Shown: positions 26,588-34,945 of the stretch, in pieces | How the letters are laid out: each line of letters opens with the position of its first letter | Position numbering within the stretch: the first letter of the stretch is position 1 | Assembly: GCF_016429255.1 (NCBI RefSeq) | Contig: NZ_JAELUG010000019.1 | Coordinates: 1-64,000 of the forward strand | Direction: 5' to 3' | DNA: 64,000 nt | DNA from: Rhizobium sp. ASV8 | GTDB lineage: Bacteria; Pseudomonadota; Alphaproteobacteria; Rhizobiales; Rhizobiaceae | Notes under the pieces: model-generated | The model's database searches: none | The model's input: the letters and a program-made list of their open reading frames with translations, nothing else | Told to the model about the DNA's origin: nothing | Made by a program: the position numbers and the translations under genes

Positions 26588-27778
26588 ATGGACAAGCGGC
26601 CCGACTACGTCGCGCCCTATATGGCGATCGGACTTTCAACGATCGTCACGGGAACAGCGGAAAGGCGGCATATCCGCCATAACCTCGAAACCATCGAGGA
26701 GGCGATCCACGCGTCGATTTCCATCTGCTCGATCAACGCGCCGGTACGGGTCGTCGCGCTGGCCGAGGGCGCGTTGACTGGTTTCACCGACGAGATTTTC
26801 GACGTGCCGCATGTCACGGCCGCAAGGGAAATGTTCATCGATCTTCCCGGCGAGGAAACGGAAGCGCTCGGCAAGCTCGCACGCCACTACGACACCTACA
26901 TTATAGGACAGTGCAAAGCGCGCTGGCCCGACGTCATGGAGGATCGCTTCTTCAACACGCTCTTCGTGATCGATCGCAAGGGCGACGTCGTCCATCGAGC
27001 CGCGAAGAACCATATCTGGTGCCGTGAGCGCAGCTGCACGCCGCACGACATCTATGACCGCTGGGTCGAGCGCTTTGGAGACGGGATAGAAGCCTTCTAT
27101 CCCGTGCTGCGAACCAACGATATCGGCAATATCGGCACAATATGCTGCTCTGACGGCGAATATCCGGAGGCGGTGCGCGCTTTGGCGTTTGGAGGCGCCG
27201 AAGTAATCTATCGGCCGTCCGAGGCGATGCCGATGACTGGTTCCGGCTATCAGGGCGGAGGAAGCTGGATGATCCAGAATCGCGCCCATGCCGATTTCAA
27301 CAGCGCCTACATGCTCTGCCCGAACATTGGTCCGGTCTATCTCTCGCCGAGTTCGCGGCACCCGATCGATATTGCCGGCGGCAACGGGCACATCGTCGAC
27401 TATCGCGGCAACATCATGTCTCATTCCGCAAGCGGTGCCAACACGATGGTGGCAGCCGTCATCGATATCGAGGCGCTTCGTCAGTTCCGGGCGATGAATC
27501 TCAATTCGAACTGGCTGAAGGACCTTCGCACCGAGCTTTTCGCCCGTATGTACGACAAGCCCATTCATCCCAGCAATTTGTGGATGGAAACTGACCCCGC
27601 GCGGCACGCGACGGTCGACGAGATCTATCGGCAAAACATTGCGCGCCTGGTGGAGCGCGGCACCTGGACTCCACCGCACCACGCGGTTCCCGGCGCGCGC
27701 TACACCCCGTCGTCGCCGGAAGGTGAGGACAACTGGAACGAGGCCAAGGCTTTGTGGAGGCCCTGGCACAACGGATAG
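26588..27778 (+). CDS. Nitrilase-superfamily (carbon-nitrogen) hydrolase
   Basis: A 396-residue amidase/nitrilase-fold protein. The ATG at 26588 follows GGAGGAG closely; an earlier in-frame ATG at 26546 lies before this ribosome-binding site. The Glu-Lys-Cys triad is visible: E60 in ALAEGALTGF, K140 in HRAAKNHIW and C187 in GTICCSDGEYPE, with a second cysteine next to the nucleophile. It is about 80-100 residues longer than a compact family member because of a C-terminal extension. It would hydrolyse an amide or nitrile; in this cluster an N-containing aromatic or amide product is plausible but unproven. The 208 bases before it hold no gene. Confidence 0.85.
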   Translation: MDKRPDYVAPYMAIGLSTIVTGTAERRHIRHNLETIEEAIHASISICSINAPVRVVALAEGALTGFTDEIFDVPHVTAAREMFIDLPGEETEALGKLARHYDTYIIGQCKARWPDVMEDRFFNTLFVIDRKGDVVHRAAKNHIWCRERSCTPHDIYDRWVERFGDGIEAFYPVLRTNDIGNIGTICCSDGEYPEAVRALAFGGAEVIYRPSEAMPMTGSGYQGGGSWMIQNRAHADFNSAYMLCPNIGPVYLSPSSRHPIDIAGGNGHIVDYRGNIMSHSASGANTMVAAVIDIEALRQFRAMNLNSNWLKDLRTELFARMYDKPIHPSNLWMETDPARHATVDEIYRQNIARLVERGTWTPPHHAVPGARYTPSSPEGEDNWNEAKALWRPWHNG

Positions 27779-27880
27779 CAGCAATTGACGGCCCGCTTCA
27801 CAGCCGCTTCCGCACATAAAAACAGGGGCGCGGAACGGCTGGCGAGCCGTCGAACAATCAAACCAACTGGGAGATTATCG

Positions 27881-28369
27881 ATGAATATGCAACGTTTCTT
27901 GCCGCCGCGAGTGCTCAGGGCGCTAGCTGTACCGGCATTGGTGAGCGTTATTGCTGCCACCGGGTCGATCGCACCGGCCTCAGCCACCGAGCCAAAGCGG
28001 GATGACATCGTCGGAACCTGGGTCGTTGTCGCGCCCGATGCGCCGTTTACCCATCACATGTTCGTCTTCAACGCGGACGGCACCATGCAACAGGCCAATC
28101 CCGATGCGGGCAATCCGGACAATAGCGATAGCGATGGGAAAGGCATCTGGATCCGCAAGCATGACAAGATTTTCGGCAAATTCGTGGAAGTCACCGCGGA
28201 TCGAAAGACGGCGAAGTTCGTCAGCCGTGGTGAGGTTTCCTATGAAGTCGTGGTCTCCGGCAACACGTTGAAGGGCACTGCCTCGGCAAGATTCTTCGGT
28301 CCTGATGAGCAACTGCTGCGCGGTCCTCTGCCGACACCGCTGGAAGGCAAGCGTGTCATCCTGCCGTGA
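27881..28369 (+). CDS. Secreted small protein of unknown function (lipocalin-like length)
   Basis: A 162-residue protein with a Sec signal peptide: the ATG at 27881 (after GGGAG) begins MNMQRFLPPRVLRALAVPAL and a cleavage site follows PASA near residue 36. The mature part starts TEPKRDDIVGTWVVVAPDAP, then has HHMFVFNADGTMQQANPDAG and a repeated beta-strand pattern, much like small one-domain beta-barrel proteins of about 130 residues. I cannot name a function. The frame is open back to 27785, but that extension would bury the signal peptide. It lies between the nitrilase and the amino-acid permease in one direction. Confidence 0.75.
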   Translation: MNMQRFLPPRVLRALAVPALVSVIAATGSIAPASATEPKRDDIVGTWVVVAPDAPFTHHMFVFNADGTMQQANPDAGNPDNSDSDGKGIWIRKHDKIFGKFVEVTADRKTAKFVSRGEVSYEVVVSGNTLKGTASARFFGPDEQLLRGPLPTPLEGKRVILP

Positions 28370-28426
28370 GCGGATAGGCCTTCCGTTCGGCTCCATCTCA
28401 TCTCTCGACCTCTAGGATCCTTGGTC

Positions 28427-29833
28427 ATGACGACTTCCAATTCCGCGCCCCGCCGGGCGCTTAGGGCTATCGATATCTTCTTCCTTGTGGTTGCTGCCGC
28501 AGCGCCGCTTGCGGCCATTGCCGGCAACGGCGCGCTTGGGGTGCTGCTCGGCAATGGCGTGGGCATGCCGGCCTCCTACTTGATTTCAGGCGTGGTGCTC
28601 ATTCTCTTTGCGATAGGCTTCGTGCGGATGAGCCCGCATGTCACCCATTCCGGTGCCTTCTATGCCTATGTCCGACACGGGCTGGGCGCTCGCGCCGGCG
28701 GTGCGGCGGCATTCGTTGCGATCATCGTCTATCTCATGATGGTGGTGGGCAGCACGGCCGGTTTCGGCTTCTTCGCGAATGTGTTTTTCGCGGAGAATCT
28801 CGGCTTCGATGTTTCTTGGAAGATTTGGGCCGCGTTGTCCCTGTTGGTCGTTGGGCTGGTCGGCTATCGCGAGATTACCCTCGGTGCGCGGCTACTGTCG
28901 GTGTTGCTGACACTCGAGATCCTGATCCTGGTGGCGCTGGTGGTTTCGGTCTTCTGGCCCTCCAGTCCGGCTGCCGTGACCTTCGGTTCCTTCACCTTGT
29001 CGGGCATATTCAGCGGCTCCTTCGGCCTCGGCCTGATGTTCGCCTTCTGCTCGTTCTTGGGTTTCGAATCCGCAGCCATTTATACGGACGAAGCGCAGGA
29101 GGGGCATCGGACGGTCAGCCGCGCACTCATCGCCGCCGTCCTTTTCATCGCGGTGTTCTACGCCATCGCCATGTGGGCCGTGATCATTGGCTTTGGCGAA
29201 GACAAGGTTATCGCGGCGGCCGGCGAAAATCCCGGAACGCTCATCTTCCGCGCGTTCGGCCTCTATCTGCATCCGGCCTTTATCGTTGCGGTCGAGTTCC
29301 TGATGATGACCAGCGCGCTTGCGGCGACGATCGCCCTGCACAACGCCGCCTCGCGCTATCTATTCGCGCTGGGACGCGAAGCCATGATGCCGCAGATGCT
29401 CGGACGGTTGCACGCAAGACTGCAATCGCCTCACATAGCCAGCCTGGTCGTCTCTGCGATCACCTCCGTTATGGTTGCGGCGTTCGCCCTTGGCGATGCG
29501 GATCCGTTGATGACCGTGCTTTCCAGTACCTTTGGCCTTGCCGCGCTGGGGATCATTCTGCTGCAGGCAGCGACATCGCTGTCGGTGGTGGTCTTCACAC
29601 TGCGCTCACGAGGGGAGGCGGGGTTCCTGTTCGATTTGGTGATCGGGTTGCTGGCAACGGCGGGGCTCGCGATCGTCGCCGTTCTGGTGGTGATGAATTA
29701 CGCCACGCTGACGGGCAATCTCGGTCTGTTGGACTATGCGCCCTGGCTCATACCGCTGGCAGCCGCGATCGGTATCGGCGTCGCATCCGTTTCCCGTCCG
29801 CAGCCGGATGTTTCACGCAAGAGGGCAGCGTAA
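28427..29833 (+). CDS. APC-superfamily amino acid/amine permease
   Basis: A 468-residue membrane transporter with about 12 hydrophobic segments. The N-terminus ALRAIDIFFLVVAAAAPLAA and the helix GFVRMSPHVTHSGAFYAYVR are typical of the APC family; FAFCSFLGFESAAIYTDEAQ is the conserved helix-6 region. ATG 28427 is used; a TTG at 28421 is the alternative. It would import an amino acid or related amine, presumably feeding the nitrilase/oxidoreductase block upstream. A perfect 13-base inverted repeat follows the stop and likely terminates the unit. Confidence 0.88.
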   Translation: MTTSNSAPRRALRAIDIFFLVVAAAAPLAAIAGNGALGVLLGNGVGMPASYLISGVVLILFAIGFVRMSPHVTHSGAFYAYVRHGLGARAGGAAAFVAIIVYLMMVVGSTAGFGFFANVFFAENLGFDVSWKIWAALSLLVVGLVGYREITLGARLLSVLLTLEILILVALVVSVFWPSSPAAVTFGSFTLSGIFSGSFGLGLMFAFCSFLGFESAAIYTDEAQEGHRTVSRALIAAVLFIAVFYAIAMWAVIIGFGEDKVIAAAGENPGTLIFRAFGLYLHPAFIVAVEFLMMTSALAATIALHNAASRYLFALGREAMMPQMLGRLHARLQSPHIASLVVSAITSVMVAAFALGDADPLMTVLSSTFGLAALGIILLQAATSLSVVVFTLRSRGEAGFLFDLVIGLLATAGLAIVAVLVVMNYATLTGNLGLLDYAPWLIPLAAAIGIGVASVSRPQPDVSRKRAA

Positions 29834-29845
29834 AGAGCGCATTGA

Positions 29846-29878
29846 ACAAGCGGTCAAGTCAAATGCTTGACCGCTTGT
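29846..29878. terminator. Perfect 13-base inverted repeat after the APC permease gene
   Basis: ACAAGCGGTCAAG, a 7-base loop (tcaaatg), then CTTGACCGCTTGT. It begins 13 bases after the permease stop and lies before the 3' end of the convergent LuxR gene. The position supports a bidirectional terminator, although no long T-run follows. Confidence 0.65.
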
Positions 29879-29985
29879 GATCGCCTCGGCCGTGGCTTGA
29901 AGCGCTGAGGTCATAGCGATCAACCGTTGCTGGTCGGGCAGGCCAAGCCGATTGGCATGACGGCGCCGCGATATGCAAACGAGCC

Positions 29986-30729
29986 CTAGCGCGATCTCAG
30001 CTTCTTGATGAATTCCGCCCGGCTGCGTGCACCTGCCTTGGCGAGAACCCTGCTCACATGGGTCTTGACGGTCGGCAGCTCTATATTGAGGCGCCGACCG
30101 ATTTCCTTGTTGCACATGGCTTCGCCGATAAACGATGCGATTTCGCGCTCGCGTGGGGTCATTTCGGCAAAGCCATCATACTTCGGCTCGTCGTCTTCGT
30201 TGAGACTGAACAGATTGCCTTCCGTGAATGCGACGAATTTATCGAGAAAGTCGATATTCTGCGCTGTAAAGGCGCCTTCGGAGGCGCTGCGCAGTAAGGA
30301 CGCACCCGCTACCATTCGGGTTCCTAGCCAGAAATATAATTCGGCCTGATAGGCGGTGTTCTGCGGCTTCAGGAACCGCTCGAAATATTCGAGCGTCCCC
30401 AAATCCTCTTCTGCGGTCTCCCGAGCAAACACTTGCAGCCGACATGAGGAGCCCGAGACGCGCTTTGGATGAAGAGGATCGACGCGCCAGAAATGATGAT
30501 AGTAGCGCTGCTTCCAATAGGACGACAGATTGAGAAGCTGATGATCGAGGACGTGGCGTCCTTCGTCGACCCTATAAAAACAGCAGCCGCTTAGCGGTAT
30601 GGCCGACGTCACGACGGCCAGGAACTGCTCTGCGAAACCTTTGGGCGGGAAAGCACTGTCTGTCTGGATCATAAAATCACGATATGCAGCGCGGAGATCA
30701 CAAGAAACCATTGAAACAGGAGCTGACAA
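29986..30729 (-). CDS. LuxR family transcriptional regulator
   Basis: A 247-residue regulator with a C-terminal LuxR/GerE DNA-binding domain: FAEMTPREREIASFIGEAM, NKEIGRRLNIELPTVKTHVS and RVLAKAGARSRAEF. The first 180 residues have no receiver-phosphorylation pattern and do not resemble a classical autoinducer domain, so the signal is unknown. It is convergent with the permease. The gene to its left in the same block may be under its control, but no binding site is recognisable. The 293 bases upstream (30730-31022) contain only a short CTGCCC-atcc-GGGCAG hairpin and no gene. Confidence 0.88.
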   Translation of the reverse strand: MSAPVSMVSCDLRAAYRDFMIQTDSAFPPKGFAEQFLAVVTSAIPLSGCCFYRVDEGRHVLDHQLLNLSSYWKQRYYHHFWRVDPLHPKRVSGSSCRLQVFARETAEEDLGTLEYFERFLKPQNTAYQAELYFWLGTRMVAGASLLRSASEGAFTAQNIDFLDKFVAFTEGNLFSLNEDDEPKYDGFAEMTPREREIASFIGEAMCNKEIGRRLNIELPTVKTHVSRVLAKAGARSRAEFIKKLRSR

Positions 30730-31022
30730 GGCTTGTCAACGACGCGGCAGCCCGTGGTCATCTTTCTGACAGATGAACTTTCGAGGTAGGCCAGATGGTG
30801 GGCCGATCCTGCCCATCCGGGCAGCTACGCTAAACCTGTGGTAGATGCTAATATTCTAAATGCCGGCTCGGACACCACCCGCGGGCCGGATAGTGCAGCG
30901 TCCGACGACGATATCATGCCCCAAACCATTGTCGTCGGACACGCGCACTTCCTCAGCGGTTCTGATCCCTGTTTGCCGCACAATCCCGAAAATTGAGGCT
31001 TCCCACATTCCTGCGCTTGTGT

Positions 31023-31700
31023 TCAGGCGGCTTTTGCTGCCGTCACAAAGGCGGCGATTTTGTCGATATCCTTGCGGAAGCCGCCCTCAGGCAAGGGCTT
31101 GTTGGTGTGCGTCAGCGAATCCACGGCCCACGGCTGGACCGCGGCGATGGCCGCCCGAACATTATCTGGCCCAAGGCCGCCGGCAAGGATGACAGGTAAC
31201 TTGCTGCGCTTGACGATTTCGCGGCTCAGCGACCAGTCGTGAGTGACGCCGGCAGCACCGATCCCGTCGATGTGCGCTGCAACGGAATCGAGAATGAAGG
31301 AGTCCGAATAGGGTTCGAACGCCGCGGCGTGATCGAGCGCTTCAGGCCCGGTCATCGGGATGGCCTGCAGGATCTTCAGCTGGGGATAGCGGGCCAGCAA
31401 GGTCTCGCGCAACTGCCGCACATGCTGTGGCGTCACCAGCTTGATGTCTCCACACAGGTGCAGCACGTCCGGACGCACGGCGCCAACCATGTCTGCAATC
31501 AGGCTGAGGTCGCTTTCGACGGATAATGCCACGCGCTCTGCCTTGCCGGTCAAGGCGTCGACAATCTCGCGCGCCGTCTCGAAGCTGATTTCGCCCGGCA
31601 AGCCGCGATTGGACGGCGTTACGCCAAGATAGTCGACGCCTGCCGCGGCAGCCGCCAGTGCTTCGGAAACGGTCTGCATCGTATAGATTTGAACTTTCAC
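31023..31700 (-). CDS. Phosphoribosylanthranilate isomerase (TrpF)-like protein without catalytic Cys
   Basis: A 225-residue TIM barrel resembling TrpF. The order of elements fits: MKVQIYTMQTVSEALAA, GVDYLGV, the segment SFILDSV with Asp138 (the general-acid position) and the phosphate loop LAGGLGPDNVRAAI. The general-base cysteine of TrpF (in KICGI) is Tyr6 here (QIYTM), so normal PRAI activity is unlikely. It is downstream of the RpiR gene by 20 bases and divergent from a sugar importer, PLP enzyme and PfkB kinase. A role on an Amadori-type or phospho-sugar intermediate is a reasonable guess; the reaction is not known. Confidence 0.8.
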   Translation of the reverse strand: MKVQIYTMQTVSEALAAAAAGVDYLGVTPSNRGLPGEISFETAREIVDALTGKAERVALSVESDLSLIADMVGAVRPDVLHLCGDIKLVTPQHVRQLRETLLARYPQLKILQAIPMTGPEALDHAAAFEPYSDSFILDSVAAHIDGIGAAGVTHDWSLSREIVKRSKLPVILAGGLGPDNVRAAIAAVQPWAVDSLTHTNKPLPEGGFRKDIDKIAAFVTAAKAA

Positions 31701-31720
31701 GGAACTACCTGTTTTAATGA

Positions 31721-32575
31721 TTAGATTGATTTCGGAAGTATGGCGTTGACCATGCGCTCTTCGGTGAGTTGCGCACGTTCGGTATTGCGAGCAACCAGCG
31801 CGGAATAAAGGGCATCGATGAGGGTCATCTGGGCGATCTGGGCCGCCATTGGTTCGCTGCCCTGTTCGTGAGACACGCTCACGAGAACGACATCGGCCAG
31901 CCGCGCGAGCGGCGAGGCGCTATTGCCGGTAATACAGAGTGTCGCCGCGCCCCTGGCCCGGGCTTCCTGAAGGATCAGCACGGGATCGCTGGTAATGCCG
32001 GAATAGGAGATGACCACCACCAGATCTTCCGGCCCCGCAAGTGCCGAATGCATGATCTGCAATTGCGAGTCGACCGGCGCGTCGCAACGAAGGCCCAGGC
32101 GGATGCAACGTTGATAGAATGCCTGTGCGACAATCCCCGAGCCGCCGACGCCGCCGACGAGGATGTGTCTTGCACCGGCGATCAGGTCGAGTGCTTTGGT
32201 GAAGGTCGCTTCGTTCAGCACACCCTGTGTGTCGCTGATGGCCTGCCCCACCGCTCGAAACAGTCGAACTGCTGCATGGAGGTCGCTGGCCTCGGGCTCG
32301 TGTCCGGTCGCATCGCCTCGATCGCGCGGCTCTTGCGCCAGCGCCAGTTTGAGATCCGTAAAGCCTTCGAAACCTGCCGTGCGGCACATGCGCAGCACGG
32401 TCGTATCGCTGACATCGGTCGCCTGGGCGATGGCCGACATTGAATTTCGGATGGTGGCGTCAACGTTCTCAAGGACCCAAAGCGCAACGCGCCGCTCCGA
32501 CTCTGACAATTTCGGCAGAACGCTTCGCAGCCGGCTGCTGGCTGGATTCACTGGACCACGCAGGTCAACGGTCAT
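31721..32575 (-). CDS. RpiR/MurR family transcriptional regulator with SIS domain
   Basis: A 284-residue regulator. The N-terminal helix-turn-helix is RpiR-type (LPKLSESERRVALWVLENVD, then AIAQATDVSDTTVLRMCRTA). The C-terminal half is a SIS phosphosugar-binding domain: ARHILVGGVGGSGIVAQAFY and VISYSGITSDPVL, where the serines contact the ligand. It should sense a phosphorylated sugar made inside the cell, probably by the PfkB kinase of the divergent operon. Repeats at 32627-32672, between its start and the importer start, are the likely operators. Confidence 0.92.
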   Translation of the reverse strand: MTVDLRGPVNPASSRLRSVLPKLSESERRVALWVLENVDATIRNSMSAIAQATDVSDTTVLRMCRTAGFEGFTDLKLALAQEPRDRGDATGHEPEASDLHAAVRLFRAVGQAISDTQGVLNEATFTKALDLIAGARHILVGGVGGSGIVAQAFYQRCIRLGLRCDAPVDSQLQIMHSALAGPEDLVVVISYSGITSDPVLILQEARARGAATLCITGNSASPLARLADVVLVSVSHEQGSEPMAAQIAQMTLIDALYSALVARNTERAQLTEERMVNAILPKSI

Positions 32576-32626
32576 GACGGTTCTCTTGCTGGCGGACGCT
32601 GTTGAGTGAAAAAGCTAACATGCTGA

Positions 32627-32672
32627 TGTTGTGGTGTCACTATAGACAACATAATTTTGTTGTGGCATCACT
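32627..32672. promoter_or_regulatory. RpiR operator candidates: direct and inverted TGTTGT repeats
   Basis: Two direct repeats, TGTTGTGGTGTCACT (32627-32641) and TGTTGTGGCATCACT (32658-32672), share 13 of 15 bases and start 31 bases apart. Between them ACAACA (32646-32651) forms an 18-base palindrome with the second copy's TGTTGT (ACAACA-taattt-TGTTGT). They lie in the 148-base divergent region of the RpiR gene and sugar importer. Confidence 0.6.
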
Positions 32673-32723
32673 GCATAACGTAGCGGAGGGGCTGCGCAAA
32701 CTTCTCAAGGAGGATGGGAGGAT

Positions 32724-33977
32724 ATGGTGAAGCTGAAACGTCTTCTCATGGGCGCGGCCTTCGCGCTTGCCGCATTTCCGGCGATGGCCGGCGAACTGAC
32801 ATTCTGGCATGCCTATGCTGGCCAGCAGGACAAGGTTGATTTCATCAATTTCGCGCTGGGCGAATTCGCCAAGAAGCATCCTGATATCAAGCTGGACGTC
32901 GTGGCTGCGGAGCAGTCAGCCTATAAAACCAAGCTGAATACGGCCATGGCGTCAGGCAATCCTCCCGACGTGTTCTATACCTTGCCCGGCGGCTTTCTGA
33001 ACGCCTTCGTCAAGGGCGGGCAGATGTATGCGCTTGACCAGGATCTCGCCAAGGACGGCTGGCGTCAAAGCTTCCTTGAAAGCGCCATCGCGCAGACAAG
33101 CAAGGACGGTCATACGTATGCGGTGCCCGTCGACGTGGACTCCGTCGTCTTCTGGTACAACAAGGCGCTGTTTGCTGAAAAAGGCTGGACCGTTCCGAAG
33201 ACCTATGACGAGCTCATGGCGCTGGCCGAGAAGATCAAGGCCGATGGTGTCGTGCCATTTGCGCTCGGCAACAAGGATTCCTGGCCCGCCACCTTCTGGT
33301 TCCAATATTTGGAAATGCGCCTGAAGGGTTCGGGCGTCGTTGCATCCCTCGTCAATGGCGATGCGAATGCGACATTCGGCCCCGAGGGTCAGAAGGCCTT
33401 CGAAAAAGTCGCCGATATCGCCAAGAAGCAATATTTCCCAACCGGCTTCAACGGCATGAGCGACCAGGAAGCCAACATGCTGTTCCTGAACGATCAGGCG
33501 GCGATGATGTTGAACGGTACGTGGCAGATCGGTGCTTCGTCAGACGCTCCGCAGGGCTTCGAACTCGGTTCTTTCGCGTTCCCGACAGTCCAAGGCGGCG
33601 CCGGCGATCAATCTGATGTTCTGGCCGGCGTTGCCGCCTCTTTCGGGATCTCGCAGAAAGCCGAAGATAAGGCTGATGCAGTCACGCTCTTGAAATTCCT
33701 CACCTCGCCGGAAGTGATGACCAAATATGTCGAGCTGCGCAAGACGATGGTGACCGTCAAGGGTGCTACGACGGAGGCCGCGGCCGGTCCTGTGCTTTAT
33801 GCCATCAGCAACGGCCTTGTGAGTGCTGCCGGTCATCTCGACTCCTTTTACGACACGGCCATGCCGCCAGCTGCGACCAACACCTATTACACATCGCTGC
33901 AGGGTGTTCTGGATGGCTCCGTCGCGCCGGCCGACGCCGCCAAGCATCTGGAGGACGCGCTGAAGACGAGCAAGTGA
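32724..33977 (+). CDS. ABC sugar transporter periplasmic substrate-binding protein (family 1)
   Basis: A 417-residue extracellular solute-binding protein. Signal peptide: MVKLKRLLMGAAFALAAFPA with cleavage after AMA. The mature start GELTFWHAYAGQQDKVDFIN and the later TYAVPVDVDSVVFWYNKALF are typical of the UgpB/MalE-like family for carbohydrates. It heads an operon with two permeases, a PLP enzyme and a PfkB kinase, but no ATPase gene. Sugar or glycosylated amino acid binding is inferred from the kinase and regulator; the ligand is unknown. Confidence 0.92.
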   Translation: MVKLKRLLMGAAFALAAFPAMAGELTFWHAYAGQQDKVDFINFALGEFAKKHPDIKLDVVAAEQSAYKTKLNTAMASGNPPDVFYTLPGGFLNAFVKGGQMYALDQDLAKDGWRQSFLESAIAQTSKDGHTYAVPVDVDSVVFWYNKALFAEKGWTVPKTYDELMALAEKIKADGVVPFALGNKDSWPATFWFQYLEMRLKGSGVVASLVNGDANATFGPEGQKAFEKVADIAKKQYFPTGFNGMSDQEANMLFLNDQAAMMLNGTWQIGASSDAPQGFELGSFAFPTVQGGAGDQSDVLAGVAASFGISQKAEDKADAVTLLKFLTSPEVMTKYVELRKTMVTVKGATTEAAAGPVLYAISNGLVSAAGHLDSFYDTAMPPAATNTYYTSLQGVLDGSVAPADAAKHLEDALKTSK

Positions 33978-34054
33978 CGCTTGCTGTCATCAGACCGTGA
34001 GGCCGCCGACGCGTGCGGCGGCCTAGACGAAATTGGAAAGAAGCCGGCGAGATC

Positions 34055-34945
34055 ATGAGTGCAGACGGCCTAGCAAAAAGACACAATCAGGCGGCGCTTT
34101 TATTTCTGTCGCCGGCGCTGTTGTTCATTTGCGCCTTCGTCGCCTATCCGGTGGCCTATGCCGGCTGGTTGTCGATGTTCCAGTGGGATGGGGCTTCTGC
34201 TCCCATATACGTCGGTGCCGGAAACCTGTTGCGCCTCATGGCAGATCCCGTCTTCTGGGCATCCTTGGGACGCAACCTGTTCGTGGCGCTCTCGGCTATC
34301 GTCTTCCAGGTGTTCCTGGCACTGGCGATCGCCTATTGCCTGGTACGGGTTGTCCCGGCTTTCAGTCGCATCTTTCTTTTCTTCTATCTCGTGCCGGTCA
34401 TGGTGAGCGAGATCTGCATCGGCCTCCTGTGGAGGTTCATGTACAATCCTTATTTCGGGCTCGTGAACGCCGCCTTGAAGTTCGCCGGTCTGGATAGTTT
34501 GAAGCGCGGCTGGCTGGGTGAATCCGACACGGCCTTCCTTGCAGTCGTGGTCGTCATGAGCTTCACCTATCTCGGGCTCTACGTTCTTCTGTTCACATCA
34601 GCAGTACGCAGCGTACCGGAAAGCGTCTACGAAGCCGCCGAGATCGACGGTGCCGGAGAGTTCCGCAAATTTTTCTCCATCACAATCCCGATGGTTTGGG
34701 ATGCCGTCCGCGCCAATTCGCTGCTTGCCATCATCGGCTCGCTGAAGACCTTTTCCCTGGTGTTCGTGCTGACCAACGGCGGCCCGAGCCATGCCAGCGA
34801 GGTGGTTTCCACCTACCTCTACAAAGTGGGCTTCAGCAGTTTCCAGATGGGCTACGCTGCCACCATCGGCTTCGTCCAGATGGTGTTGACGGCGCTGGCT
34901 GCCTGGATCGTCTTCCGGTTCCTCAAGCGTAAGGGGGACGCATGA
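34055..34945 (+). CDS. ABC sugar transporter permease, MalF/UgpA-like
   Basis: A 296-residue permease with six hydrophobic segments. The ATG at 34055 is used; the frame is open to 34013, but those 14 residues have no match in the family. The opening FLSPALLFICAFVAYPVAYA and the coupling loop EAAEIDGAGEFRKFFSITIP are standard for carbohydrate importers. It overlaps the next permease by 4 bases (34942-34945). Together they form the membrane channel for the binding protein at 32724. Confidence 0.92.
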   Translation: MSADGLAKRHNQAALLFLSPALLFICAFVAYPVAYAGWLSMFQWDGASAPIYVGAGNLLRLMADPVFWASLGRNLFVALSAIVFQVFLALAIAYCLVRVVPAFSRIFLFFYLVPVMVSEICIGLLWRFMYNPYFGLVNAALKFAGLDSLKRGWLGESDTAFLAVVVVMSFTYLGLYVLLFTSAVRSVPESVYEAAEIDGAGEFRKFFSITIPMVWDAVRANSLLAIIGSLKTFSLVFVLTNGGPSHASEVVSTYLYKVGFSSFQMGYAATIGFVQMVLTALAAWIVFRFLKRKGDA

